Shown: positions 48,037 through 57,965, counted from the first letter of the stretch. The stretch: DNA of 64,000 bases from a bacterium (GCA_021813325.1 JAKALA010000005.1:62001-126000); one strand, 5' to 3'. Numbers and translations are program-made. The notes: generated from the letters alone by a model not told the origin.

Positions 48037-50336
48037 AGTGCGGTTATCAGATTGAAAACCAGCCGCGCGGCGATTTTGAAATCAAGGGCGTCGCGCCGGA
48101 ACTGGTTGAAAAGTTTTCCAAGCGGCACCGGGAGATTGACCGGAAAACCAAGGAACTGCTGGCGCGTGAACCGGAAAAGGCGGGTGACAACATCGCCGCA
48201 ATCCGGGAAAACATCGCGCACAAGGAACGGCCACGGAAGATTCGGGACATCGGTTTGGAAAAACTGCAAACGCTGTGGGATGGTCAAATGACGGCGGGCG
48301 AAAAGGCTTCGCTGGATGGGCTGACGGCGAAGCCATCCGTTGCGCTCGTTGCCAGCGAGAAGGTTTGCGAGCAGGCCGTGACGTGGGCGGAGCAGCATTT
48401 GTTTGAACGCCGTTCCATCGTCCATGAGCATGAACTGTGGCGGCACGCGCTGGAACGCGCCCGGGGGCAGGACATTTCACTGGCCGACATTCAGGCGGTC
48501 ACCCAGCAGCGCGGTTATCTGCATTTTGACGAACATCCCGGCAAGGTGTCCACGCGGGAACATCTCGAACGCGAAATGGAAATTGTCCAGACGGCCAGAG
48601 CGGGCATTGGTGAATGCTATCCGCTGGTCTGGCAGCCAAAACCGTTTAATCCCATGCTGGATGAGGAGCAGCGTGAAGCATTGAACAAACTGGTTTCCAA
48701 TCGCAACCGGGTCGCGGTCTTTCGCGGCGGTGCGGGCACGGGCAAAAGTTTTGTGCTGCGCGAGCTGGTCGGGCAAATCCGCGACGGCGGGCGTGGCGTG
48801 GTCGTCCTCGCGCCGCAACGCCAGCAAGTGCTGGACATGGAGCGGGACGGTTTCCCGTCGCCGCAGACGGTCGCCAGCTTTCTGCAAAAGAAAGAACTCC
48901 AAGCGGGGACGGTGGTGATGGTGGATGAGGCCGGGCAGATTGGCGGCCAGCCGATGCTGGAACTGCTCCGGCTGGCGGCTGAACGCAATGCGCGGCTGGT
49001 TTTGTCGGGAGACACCCGCCAGCATGGAGCGGTCGAGGCGGGGGATGCGCTGCGGGCGATTGAAAAGCATTCCGGCGTCCGGCCAGTGGAATTGACCAAC
49101 ATCCGCCGCCAGAATCCGGCGCTGGCAAAGTCCATCGAGGAGCGCCAGCGGATCAAGGAATACCGGGAGGCGGTCGAGGCAGCGCGGGACGGCAGGTTCA
49201 CCGAATCGTTTGAACGGCTGGACAAGTTGAAAACGATTGAGTCCTGCACCCTGGCCGACAAGCATGAAAAGCTGACGGCGCGTTATCTGGAACTGGTGAA
49301 AGAGCGTCAAACCACCGTGGTCGTCTCGCAAAGCTGGAATGAGATTCACCAGGTCAACGCCGCGATTCGCGCCGCGCTAAAAAATGAAAAGCTCGTCGGC
49401 GATCTGGAAACCACGGTCACGGCTTTTCAGCCGGTGGATTTGACGGATGCGCAAAAGCGCGATGCCCGTTCCTATGATGCCAACACCGTGTTGGTGTTCA
49501 ATCGTGACGTGCGCGGGTTCAAGGCCGGTGAATCGGCGCGGTTGAAATTGATTACGGACACGCATTTGCTGGTGGAAACTGATAAACGCATTGTCCCCAT
49601 TCCATTCAAACAACTGGACAAGCTGACGGCCTGCCAGCGCAAGGAACTGGCTTTGGCCGCCGGCGACAAGCTGCAACTCAAGGCCAATGGCCGCAGCGTG
49701 GAAAACCGCAAGCTGGTCAACGGCGAACTGGTCACGGTCGAGGCCGTTGCGCCGGACGGCCGCATTGCGCTGGCGGATGGCCGGGTCTTGGATAATAACT
49801 TCCGCCAATTCGTCCGGGGCTATGCCATCACGTCCTATGCGTCACAGGGCAAGTCGGTGGAATACGTTCTATTTTCGGATTCAGCGGCGAAGGGTGCGAC
49901 GAACCAACAGCAATGGTATGTCACCATTTCGCGCGGCAAGAAGGGGATTCACATTTTCACCACGGACAAGGAGCAGTTGCGCGAGAACATCACGCGCAGC
50001 GGGGATCGCCCCTCCGTGGTGGATGCGCTGACAGCGCATTACCGGAAACATGATTCGTTCTATCGCCTGATTGAACAGCGTTGGGGGCCACGGGTGGCGC
50101 TCACCATGACCAACAGCAAACGTGCCAGACAGTTCCGGGAGATGCGCCAGAGGCAGAATCAAAGGCAGGCGCAAACTGAAACGGTCAAGCCGACGGTTGA
50201 ATCCCATGAGCCGCGCCAGCAACCCGTCCCGACACCGGTGCAAACCCAAGTGGCTGAAACGGCGGAGCCGAAAATCAAGCCGCACCGGATTTTCCCGGAA
50301 GCCCAGAAAAAGCAGTCGCGCGGTGTTGGCATTTGA
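48033..50336 (+). CDS. MOBF relaxase, C-terminal SF1 (TraI/RecD-like) helicase part, separated by the frameshift
   Basis: VFRGGAGTGKSFVLRELV, VVMVDEAGQIGG, LSGDTRQHGAVEAGDALRAI, GYAITSYASQGKS. Confidence 0.88.
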   Translation: MKCGYQIENQPRGDFEIKGVAPELVEKFSKRHREIDRKTKELLAREPEKAGDNIAAIRENIAHKERPRKIRDIGLEKLQTLWDGQMTAGEKASLDGLTAKPSVALVASEKVCEQAVTWAEQHLFERRSIVHEHELWRHALERARGQDISLADIQAVTQQRGYLHFDEHPGKVSTREHLEREMEIVQTARAGIGECYPLVWQPKPFNPMLDEEQREALNKLVSNRNRVAVFRGGAGTGKSFVLRELVGQIRDGGRGVVVLAPQRQQVLDMERDGFPSPQTVASFLQKKELQAGTVVMVDEAGQIGGQPMLELLRLAAERNARLVLSGDTRQHGAVEAGDALRAIEKHSGVRPVELTNIRRQNPALAKSIEERQRIKEYREAVEAARDGRFTESFERLDKLKTIESCTLADKHEKLTARYLELVKERQTTVVVSQSWNEIHQVNAAIRAALKNEKLVGDLETTVTAFQPVDLTDAQKRDARSYDANTVLVFNRDVRGFKAGESARLKLITDTHLLVETDKRIVPIPFKQLDKLTACQRKELALAAGDKLQLKANGRSVENRKLVNGELVTVEAVAPDGRIALADGRVLDNNFRQFVRGYAITSYASQGKSVEYVLFSDSAAKGATNQQQWYVTISRGKKGIHIFTTDKEQLRENITRSGDRPSVVDALTAHYRKHDSFYRLIEQRWGPRVALTMTNSKRARQFREMRQRQNQRQAQTETVKPTVESHEPRQQPVPTPVQTQVAETAEPKIKPHRIFPEAQKKQSRGVGI

Positions 50337-50386
50337 TATTTTTATTTCCCAGCCTGACGCAGAAATAACCAATCCCAATAGCGCCC

Positions 50387-50938
50387 TTATCCTTGAGATT
50401 CTTCCACGGCTTCAATCGTGAACATGAACCGGACAATTTCTTTAATCTTCGTCCGGCTGGGGCCGTTCAGACCATTCCCGTATCGTGAATCATAATTCTG
50501 GCAGTAATCTGCCGCCAGTTTGTAGCCGTCCGGCGGATAATCCGCGTGTCGGAGATAAATCGCCAGCGCGTGTTCCACCAGCATGAGATTCCAGTTGTGA
50601 ACGATACGCACCGGCCCCCATTGTTGATTCTGATATTCATTTTGAAAATCCCGCAAGCAGTCGTGCAACATTTCCGCCGCTTGGCGATTCAATTTCGGGC
50701 GGCATAAATCCGCGCCGGCCAGCAGCCTTTTGGCCGCGCGGAAAAGTTCAGCCGCTTTACCGCCGGCTTTGCCTTTGCGCGAGGTTGCGCGTGTCGCAAT
50801 CCAAACCGCAAACGCGGAAAGCCGCTCCGGTCTTTCAAACCATTTCTTCAACACCCCCAGTCTTGTCAGATTGGCGTTGCCGTTTTCAGCGATGTCGTCT
50901 GCGATTTGCAGGAGCTTTTCGGGAATGTTCGTCCGCAT
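50387..50938 (-). CDS. Hypothetical protein, last gene of the AbiE-TOTE operon
   Basis: 183-aa ORF, co-directional, 10 bp from upstream neighbour. Confidence 0.6.
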   Translation of the reverse strand: MRTNIPEKLLQIADDIAENGNANLTRLGVLKKWFERPERLSAFAVWIATRATSRKGKAGGKAAELFRAAKRLLAGADLCRPKLNRQAAEMLHDCLRDFQNEYQNQQWGPVRIVHNWNLMLVEHALAIYLRHADYPPDGYKLAADYCQNYDSRYGNGLNGPSRTKIKEIVRFMFTIEAVEESQG

Positions 50939-50948
50939 AAAATTTTCG

Positions 50949-51509
50949 TTATTTTGTCCGGCCTAATTTCTCTTCGAGACAGGACACCTGACCACACACG
51001 CTGTCGCCGTAGCCCCAGCCAATGCCATCGGCGAGAGTTGCCACCCGTTGAATCCGCGCCTGAAATCGAGGATAAAATTCATGGCCTTCGCGCAGAAGCC
51101 ATCGCGTCATTTCATTCAAAACTGATTCCAGGCTGTTATAAAAGGATTCGTTGATGTCACCAAACTCATGCGTGAACTCCGTGCCGTTTTCCACATAGGT
51201 CAGCATCAAATCAATCGTCCCTTCCAGATTGCCGGTGGCTTTGCGGTAATCGCGAATGGCCTTGCGAGCCTCGCCAAGTTTGAGTTTGCCATCGCCGCGC
51301 GCCGGGAAAAATTGTTCCACGATTTTGCGCCGATACTTTTCCAGTGCCACGCCGGCGTTTTCTTCCGCCTGAAAACGGGCTTGAAGAAAATCGCGGTTAT
51401 CCGGTGAAGCCCCGTAAAGGTCTTTCACCAGTGCAATCAACGCCGGTTTCGGCCAACCATTCAAGTGCCGGCGGACGCTCTGCCAGCCGGTGGATTTATT
51501 TTCGTTCAT
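50949..51509 (-). CDS. Hypothetical protein (start MNENKS likely)
   Basis: Co-directional ORF 8 bp after helicase stop; helical composition. Confidence 0.6.
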   Translation of the reverse strand: MNENKSTGWQSVRRHLNGWPKPALIALVKDLYGASPDNRDFLQARFQAEENAGVALEKYRRKIVEQFFPARGDGKLKLGEARKAIRDYRKATGNLEGTIDLMLTYVENGTEFTHEFGDINESFYNSLESVLNEMTRWLLREGHEFYPRFQARIQRVATLADGIGWGYGDSVCGQVSCLEEKLGRTK

Positions 51510-51516
51510 GTGAATT

Positions 51517-53919
51517 TCAAAAATCTTCGCCATCGTGAATTTCATAGCCTACCGCTTCATAGCCGCGCACCCGTTTTGAATACATTGCGGATAAAACCGG
51601 CACAGCCCCGTCCACATAATCATAAACGACGACTTCCCGTTTGTTGTCGTGCAGGCGGTGGAGACGGCCTACATATTGCTGCAACGTGCCGTGCCAGGAA
51701 ATCGGCATGGCCAGAAAGAGCGTGTCCAGACGCGCATCGTCAAATCCTTCGCCAATGTATCGGCCGGTCGCCAGCAGAACCCGCTCTTCGCCGGTGGGAA
51801 TTGCCGCCAACTGTTCGGCAATGGCACGGCGTTGTTTTGCCCCCATACCGCCTTTCAGGATGATGACATGCTTGACCAGCCCCGCAAGTCGTCCGGCAAA
51901 TTCGTCAATGTGGCTGGTGCGCTCAGTCAAAAGAATGGGCGAGCGCCCGGCCTTGACCGCGCGAACAAGGTCAACCGTGATCAAATCGTTGCGGGATTTG
52001 TCCGTCGCCAACGCCGCGTAAAGAACGTGCATTTCCGGCCTTTCGGGTGAGGACGGAAACCGGAAATTTGTCGGGCGTGGAACAACGATATGTTTGAACG
52101 GTCGCGCCTGCGCCTGTTCCTTTGCATTCACACGGTAACGAATCGGCCCGCATTGCATGACGATGATCGGATGATGTCCGTCCTTGCGCTGTGGCGTCGC
52201 GGTCAGGCCGGTGACGTAAGGTGCCTTCACCTGCCGCAACACTTGCTCAAAACTCACTGCCGACAAATGATGGCACTCGTCCACGATGACATGGCCATAG
52301 TTGGCAACCACGTCATCCACGACTTGTTTACGGTTCAGGCTTTGAATGACGGCAACATCAATGATTCCCGTGGCACGCTTCCGTCCGCCACCGATTTGCC
52401 CGATGCTTTTGATTGGCACGTTCAAAAATGTGGCCAGCCGTTCGCGCCACTGGTCTAAAAGTTGACGGCGATGAACCAGAACCAGCGTGTTGACATTCCT
52501 CGCGGCAATCAGCCAGGCAGCCACGACGGTTTTGCCAAAAGCAGTTGTCGCGCATAGGATGCCATCATCAAAACCGAGCATGGCATCGGCGGCGGTTTGT
52601 TGTTCTGGCCGAAGCTGGCCGTGAAATGTCACGCCAATCGGCTGACCGGCAAATCGCTGTTCGTCCAGATCAACCGCAATGCCATGTGACTTGAAAAGCG
52701 ATACAACTTCATCCAAGCAACCGCGCGGCAAGGCAATTTGCCGGGGAAATTCCTCGGCGCACCGAATGATGCGCGGCTTGCCAAACGTGGAAAGCCGCAT
52801 CGCCTGCGCGCGATAAAATTCCGGGTTTTGAAAGGCCGCCAGACGGTGCAGCCGGTTCAACATCGCCGATGGCAAGCCCTCCTTTTCAACATAGACGAGG
52901 TTGCTGCGGACAATTCGCACTTTTTCAGGCAGCGGGCCGACGATGGATTTGTCCTTTTTCTTCCGCGAAGGTGGCAGCGTCCACGGGTCTTCAGCCGCAT
53001 CTTCATCAGTCACGCTGCACCGGACACCGATAATCTCGCCGCTGTGTTCGGCGTCGCGCACAATGTTTTCCACTTCTGCCAGCGTCATTCGCCGAACGCC
53101 CGACAGAAATGCCCATTGATCTGTGTGTGGATTGAAATTGGAATCGAGAAAAACGCTGTTGCCGTGGCTGCGCGGCAGGTGTTGTAACGGCAGCGCAATG
53201 AGATTGCCAAAGCCGCCTTTCGGCATCGTGTCCTGACTCGGAAACAAACGGTCGTAGGAGTCAAGGCCGAGTTGATGTCGGCGTTCCATTGTCCGGGTGA
53301 GAATGGCCGCGCCCAATTTTCGCGCGAGACTGGCGGGCAACGGCATATCAAAGAAAATCCAGACGTGCCCGCCGCGTCCAGAGCGCGACCGTTCGAGAGT
53401 GGCGGAAATTTTCCAGTCAGCGCAGGTCTGAAGAACCGCGCGCACGTCATCCTGCCAGGTTGCCTTGTCGAAATCGGCGGCCAGAAACCAGCACGTTTCA
53501 TCTGTCAGCAGCGGATAAACCCCGGCCGTAATTTTACCGGTGAGATGGTCGTGAATGACTTGATCCGTCAGTGGAAAGTATTCCTTTGGCTCATCGGGTC
53601 TTTTCTGGAATGGACTGCTCCAAACTTTTCGACAAGCCGGAGAATAGCCGGTTTTCCCGTTTCGCCCATCCCACCGCACCGCATAAACATCCTCGCGTCC
53701 GCAAAACAGGCTGCGGAATAATTTTACTTTCTCCGCCGGGTTGGATTTGGAGCTGGTCGGCGCAATGGTAAAAGAAACCGCCGGCAAAATTGGCGGAACG
53801 ATATTTTCATTGCTGGGCAATCCCAAACGTTTCCGCAAATCGCGATTCTCCTCACGTAACCGTTCGCACTCCGCCAAGGCATCCGCAAGCCTGGCATTGG
53901 TCGTGGAGGATTCGTTCAT
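51517..53919 (-). CDS. TOTE-type archaeo-eukaryotic primase domain fused to SF2 DEAD/DEAH helicase
   Basis: LFCGREDVYAVRWDGRNGKTGYSPAC..YFPLTDQVIHDHLTGKITAGVYPLLTDETCWFLAADFDKATWQDD..LERSRSGRGGHVWIFF; helicase VIVDECHHLSAVSFEQVL, TATPQRKDGHHP. Confidence 0.85.
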   Translation of the reverse strand: MNESSTTNARLADALAECERLREENRDLRKRLGLPSNENIVPPILPAVSFTIAPTSSKSNPAEKVKLFRSLFCGREDVYAVRWDGRNGKTGYSPACRKVWSSPFQKRPDEPKEYFPLTDQVIHDHLTGKITAGVYPLLTDETCWFLAADFDKATWQDDVRAVLQTCADWKISATLERSRSGRGGHVWIFFDMPLPASLARKLGAAILTRTMERRHQLGLDSYDRLFPSQDTMPKGGFGNLIALPLQHLPRSHGNSVFLDSNFNPHTDQWAFLSGVRRMTLAEVENIVRDAEHSGEIIGVRCSVTDEDAAEDPWTLPPSRKKKDKSIVGPLPEKVRIVRSNLVYVEKEGLPSAMLNRLHRLAAFQNPEFYRAQAMRLSTFGKPRIIRCAEEFPRQIALPRGCLDEVVSLFKSHGIAVDLDEQRFAGQPIGVTFHGQLRPEQQTAADAMLGFDDGILCATTAFGKTVVAAWLIAARNVNTLVLVHRRQLLDQWRERLATFLNVPIKSIGQIGGGRKRATGIIDVAVIQSLNRKQVVDDVVANYGHVIVDECHHLSAVSFEQVLRQVKAPYVTGLTATPQRKDGHHPIIVMQCGPIRYRVNAKEQAQARPFKHIVVPRPTNFRFPSSPERPEMHVLYAALATDKSRNDLITVDLVRAVKAGRSPILLTERTSHIDEFAGRLAGLVKHVIILKGGMGAKQRRAIAEQLAAIPTGEERVLLATGRYIGEGFDDARLDTLFLAMPISWHGTLQQYVGRLHRLHDNKREVVVYDYVDGAVPVLSAMYSKRVRGYEAVGYEIHDGEDF

Positions 53920-53938
53920 ATTGATGTTGCGGTCGGCA

Positions 53939-54796
53939 TTACCGCCGCAACGCGCCGTAGAACTGCTGAACAGAATTGAAATGCGGATTGATGTCGGCAT
54001 CAATGCCGCATTCCTGCGCCAATTCCGCAAAGGGTGCTGACCACGAAGCCGGTGGCACGGCTAACTCGGTTGGAATTTCATGCGTCTTTCGCCGGTGAAA
54101 CGTATCACGAATCGTTTTTGGCAAACGGGCGATGTCCAGCTTTCCCTTTTCAATCAAAAGAACCAAGTCCACCAAATCTTTCACGCGGGAGTTCGGTCTG
54201 CCCACACGCGGCAAGGTGTAGGCGTGCAATTTTTCTGCGAATTGTTCCTCCTGCGAAATCGCCGGAACGCGAACGTGAGGCAGACCGGCAAAACCGAGCC
54301 AATCCCGGCCTTCCAGCATTTCGTAAGGTTCGCGCAGCACATCGCCAGCACTCACATCCAAGTGGAATTGAGCGAAGCGCCGTCCAGCCATTTGCGCGTC
54401 CACTGGAAAGCGCGCGCCGCCGTAAGGCGCGGCATCAAGGTCTAGCACCGGGCTGCCAATGGCGAATGTGAAACCATCATCCAGATTGACGGCGGCGGCC
54501 TGGCGCAACAAGCCGGTTATGGCTTTGGCATCCCATTCCGCTGGAATGGTGGGCGATTGCCGGAGTGCCAGATCAATATCCCGCGTGGTGCGCGCGGCCC
54601 GGATGCGGAGTTCCATCGCATAACCGCCCTTCAACAACCACGGCGATGTTTTACCTTGAAAAAGCCGGCACAGCAGCCGGTCAAAAGCGGCCTGCCGTCG
54701 GTATCGCTGAAGATCGCCGCCTTCTTTGGCGGCCAAGGCCAGCAGCCTGTCTTCAAGGGCGTGGCGGAGCGCTGCCGGAGTTTTGTAATGATTCAT
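53939..54796 (-). CDS. AbiEii-type nucleotidyltransferase toxin
   Basis: WLLKGGYAMELRIRAARTTRDIDLAL and ISQEEQFAEKLHAYTLPRVGRPNSRVKDLVDLVLL. Confidence 0.9.
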   Translation of the reverse strand: MNHYKTPAALRHALEDRLLALAAKEGGDLQRYRRQAAFDRLLCRLFQGKTSPWLLKGGYAMELRIRAARTTRDIDLALRQSPTIPAEWDAKAITGLLRQAAAVNLDDGFTFAIGSPVLDLDAAPYGGARFPVDAQMAGRRFAQFHLDVSAGDVLREPYEMLEGRDWLGFAGLPHVRVPAISQEEQFAEKLHAYTLPRVGRPNSRVKDLVDLVLLIEKGKLDIARLPKTIRDTFHRRKTHEIPTELAVPPASWSAPFAELAQECGIDADINPHFNSVQQFYGALRR

Positions 54797-55398
54797 TGGA
54801 ATAGTTTCTTGGCAATGTCCGCAAATTTCGGATTGGATTTTGCCGCCTTGATTTCACTTTCAAGAATCAGTCCCCGGCGGCTGGCATCTTTGGCTGCACG
54901 CCGGCATTCCGCCAGTGTAACGGGATTCTTGTGAACCACGTCACACAATGCGCGAGCTGGACGACAAATTTGCATCCCTCGCAAGACAGTGATTTCGGAG
55001 GGTGCGAGCGAGTCCCGATGAAGCGCCACCGCCTTCGGCGACGGGCTGTTTCGCCGAAATGCCACCGGCACGGTGATATGAACTTTCACCGGATTGAAAT
55101 CGCCAAGCTCAAAATAACTCAAGGCTGTCTCGTGCGAAAGGACTCCCAGCGGTTGGTCATTGCGTCCGCGTGTCCAGAGCAGAAACGCCGGCGTCAGTCC
55201 GTCCTCCGGTGGCGACAGATGTGCCAGGCGGTAAATGCCTCGTTGAATCCGCTCCCAGTTACCAACGCGAACATGGTAAGGATGTGTGTTGTCCGCGTAA
55301 CCAGCTTCGATAGCCTGCTTCGTGGTGAAATAACCCTGCTGCTCCTGCGCAACTTGTGTCAGCGCCTTGAAAGGGGCATTCTGCTGTCGTTTCGGCAT
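54793..55398 (-). CDS. AbiEi-type antitoxin
   Basis: GYFTTKQAIEAGYADNTHPYHVRVGNWERIQRGIYRLA..VLSHETALSYFELGD..RPARALCDV; ATGA overlap with AbiEii. Confidence 0.9.
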   Translation of the reverse strand: MPKRQQNAPFKALTQVAQEQQGYFTTKQAIEAGYADNTHPYHVRVGNWERIQRGIYRLAHLSPPEDGLTPAFLLWTRGRNDQPLGVLSHETALSYFELGDFNPVKVHITVPVAFRRNSPSPKAVALHRDSLAPSEITVLRGMQICRPARALCDVVHKNPVTLAECRRAAKDASRRGLILESEIKAAKSNPKFADIAKKLFQ

Positions 55399-55557
55399 GG
55401 CACGCATCCTCAACTTATTTGAGGATATATGCAAGTCGGAATTTCACCTTGCTGGATGTGCCTGCGTTCTCAAGATACGGCGCGCTATCCCGCGATTGCA
55501 TCTGCCGACGTTTGAAGATTGCCGAACTGGAATAGTCCAACTTAACCTTGGTTGAAA

Positions 55558-56550
55558 ATGATGGCCGACCCGACCAGACAAATGCCGCGCCGGTGGACGG
55601 CGGCGGAAGACCGATTGCTGGGCACAGCTTCGGATGCGCTCGTCGGCAAGAAAATTGGCCGCTCGAAAGGTTCGGTTTACCAACGGCGCAGAGTCCTGGG
55701 AATTCGTTGCGCCCTTCACGTTTGGACACCCGAAGATGACCGCATCTTGGGAACGGCTTCGGATGTGGAGATCGGTCGCCGCCTTGGCCGCACCCCAGCC
55801 TCGGTTTATCACCGGCGCAGAGCTTTGGGAATTACCGGTTTTCGCCCCCGTGTCTGGACGACGGAACAGGACAAATGGCTGGGCACCATTCCCGATTCGG
55901 AAATTGCCAGACGTGTCGGCTGCACCGAGGCTAACATTCGGGCAAGGCGCTTGCGATTGGGCATTGCCGCCACCCGTCACGTCAGACCGTGGACGGCGGC
56001 AGAGGACGCGCTGGTAGGAACCATGCCGGACAAGGAACTGGCGCAAAAATTAGGCCGGTCGGTCATCGCTGTGGCGCATCGCCGCGAACGGAAGGGCATT
56101 CACATTCCGTTTCACCCGAATCAAAAAGCATGGACTGCGGCGGAGGATGCGCTGCTGGGCACCATGATGGATCGGGAACTGGCGCAACGGTTGAACTGTC
56201 ACTACTACGTCGTGGCCTGGCGGCGAAGACAGCGCGGCATACCGCCGTTCAGGGGCAAACTGCGTGTCTGGACTCGTCAGGAGGAAGCCTTGTTGGGAAC
56301 CATGAACGACCGGCAACTGGCCAGGAAACTTCAGCGGACGGTCGTTTCGGTCACGGTGCGCCGCCATCGGAAAGGAATTCCGGTTTTCAAACGCAAAAGC
56401 CACGTCTGGAAACCGGAAGATGACCGGATTCTTGGCACCCGGCCTGACAGCCAGATTGCGCTCCTCCTCGGAATCAGCATATCAGCGGTGCGCCATCGGC
56501 GCAGCCGCTTGCGCATTCTTCGTAGAAAAAAACGCAATCAATCCTCATAA
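55558..56550 (+). CDS. Seven-repeat SANT/Myb-like HTH protein
   Basis: Seven tandem 43-47 aa units WTxxEDxLLGTxxDxELAxxLGRxxxxVxxRRxxxGI. Confidence 0.85.
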   Translation: MMADPTRQMPRRWTAAEDRLLGTASDALVGKKIGRSKGSVYQRRRVLGIRCALHVWTPEDDRILGTASDVEIGRRLGRTPASVYHRRRALGITGFRPRVWTTEQDKWLGTIPDSEIARRVGCTEANIRARRLRLGIAATRHVRPWTAAEDALVGTMPDKELAQKLGRSVIAVAHRRERKGIHIPFHPNQKAWTAAEDALLGTMMDRELAQRLNCHYYVVAWRRRQRGIPPFRGKLRVWTRQEEALLGTMNDRQLARKLQRTVVSVTVRRHRKGIPVFKRKSHVWKPEDDRILGTRPDSQIALLLGISISAVRHRRSRLRILRRKKRNQSS

Positions 56551-56855
56551 AATTCATCGTAATCCTCATGCGTGAATTGATGCGGCGGCGGAAATGGGTC
56601 GAACGTATCAGGCGGTGACGGCCAGGACGGCGGTGACTGTATTTCCACAAAGACGACGGGCGGCACATGAGTTCTTCTCTGCGGCGGCTTTCGCCGTTGG
56701 CCATGAAATACCAGCGCGATGAAGCCCGCAAGCAGAGCCATCGCCAAATAGATGACGGCGACGAAAACGCCCAGCTTATGCTGAGCGATAAATTCGTCCA
56801 GTTGTCCCAAGGCCGACACTTCCCATTCAAGTGCTTGGATTTGCCAGGATTGCAT
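56538..56855 (-). CDS. Small single-TM protein
   Basis: MQSWQIQALEWEVSALGQLDEFIAQHKLGVFVAVIYLAMALLAGFIALVFHGQRRKPPQRR. Confidence 0.6.
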   Translation of the reverse strand: MQSWQIQALEWEVSALGQLDEFIAQHKLGVFVAVIYLAMALLAGFIALVFHGQRRKPPQRRTHVPPVVFVEIQSPPSWPSPPDTFDPFPPPHQFTHEDYDEFYED

Positions 56856-56865
56856 GGTGGCCTCC

Positions 56866-57930
56866 TTATGCGGCAGCGGCGGTTGCCGCTGGTTCGGGGT
56901 TGCGGTTTCCAATGATGGCCTTCTGCTGCTTCTCGTATTCGCTCAAGGCTGGCATTTCCACCGGGGCGTTGCGCGAATAGGCGCGATGGACGGCCTTGCT
57001 GTTTTGGCCGATGTTCACCTGCGCATACCGTTCGGGATAACCGGCCGTCTTCGCCCGTTCCGCCCAAGCGTAACGGTAGCTGTGCAGCGACACGCCTTTG
57101 ATGCCGAGTCCGGTGCAGCGTTGCTTGAACTCCGTCGCGCGGTCGCCCGCGCGAACTGTCCGCAGATAGGGAAACAGCGGCCCATTGCCCGGCAGGTCGC
57201 GGAGCAATTCCGCCATTTCTTCATCGGGGCGCATGATCGCAACGCTTCCCGTTTTCATGCGCCGGTAGCTGATGACGTTATTATTCCAGTCAACATCCTC
57301 GGCTTGCAGGAACGCCAAGTCCGATTGCGACGCGCCCAAATACCACGCCAGTTTGTAGAACGCCTTGCGTTCGGGATTGTTTTCGCGTTCAACGATGGCC
57401 TGATGTTCGGCCAAAGTGATGGCGCGTTTCTCTTTGTATTCAACGGCGGGCCATTGGCGTTTCGGGACGAGCGGCCAAGGCAGCCAGTTCATGTCCACGC
57501 AAAAGTTATGCAGGCGGCGCAGATAGACATTGGTGGAAACTTTGCCGCATTGGAGGATGCGCAACAGGAGTTCGCCCTGGGTTTCAATGATGACCTTGGG
57601 CAGCAACGGGGCCAGCGCCTTGTCCTTGGCCACGCGCAACCAGCGTTCCTGGTTGGCTCCCTTCTTGGTGCCGGTGAGGGCTTCAATGGCGTTCTGCCAG
57701 GTGCGCGTTTTCATGCCGTCGTCCGAGCCGGCCAGATACGCCTTGGCGATTTGCAGGTTCAGGATGGGCTGGCGAACCGAATTGTTCTTGGCCTCGATGA
57801 TCTGTTGGGCTTCGTCCTCGTTGGTCGTGTGCAGGCTGGTCGGTTTGCCCGTGGTTTTGTCCACGGCATAATACATCCCGCCACGGCTGTTCCGGCGAAT
57901 TAAGCGATAACGTGTTTTCATAATGTTCAC
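56866..57930 (-). CDS. Tyrosine recombinase (integrase) of the element
   Basis: Adjacent to tRNA-Cys; C-term SLHSYRYAWAERAKTAGYPERYAQVNIGQNSKAVHRAYSR (HxxR...Y). Confidence 0.88.
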   Translation of the reverse strand: MNIMKTRYRLIRRNSRGGMYYAVDKTTGKPTSLHTTNEDEAQQIIEAKNNSVRQPILNLQIAKAYLAGSDDGMKTRTWQNAIEALTGTKKGANQERWLRVAKDKALAPLLPKVIIETQGELLLRILQCGKVSTNVYLRRLHNFCVDMNWLPWPLVPKRQWPAVEYKEKRAITLAEHQAIVERENNPERKAFYKLAWYLGASQSDLAFLQAEDVDWNNNVISYRRMKTGSVAIMRPDEEMAELLRDLPGNGPLFPYLRTVRAGDRATEFKQRCTGLGIKGVSLHSYRYAWAERAKTAGYPERYAQVNIGQNSKAVHRAYSRNAPVEMPALSEYEKQQKAIIGNRNPEPAATAAAA

Positions 57931-57965
57931 GCAATCGCAAGAATAAATGAACCCGATTCCGCAGA

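Noticed and set aside
47990-48040. Programmed ribosomal frameshift in the relaxase
   Set aside because: No clear slippery heptamer or downstream structure was seen; a simple 1-nt loss in GTT(T)A explains it better.
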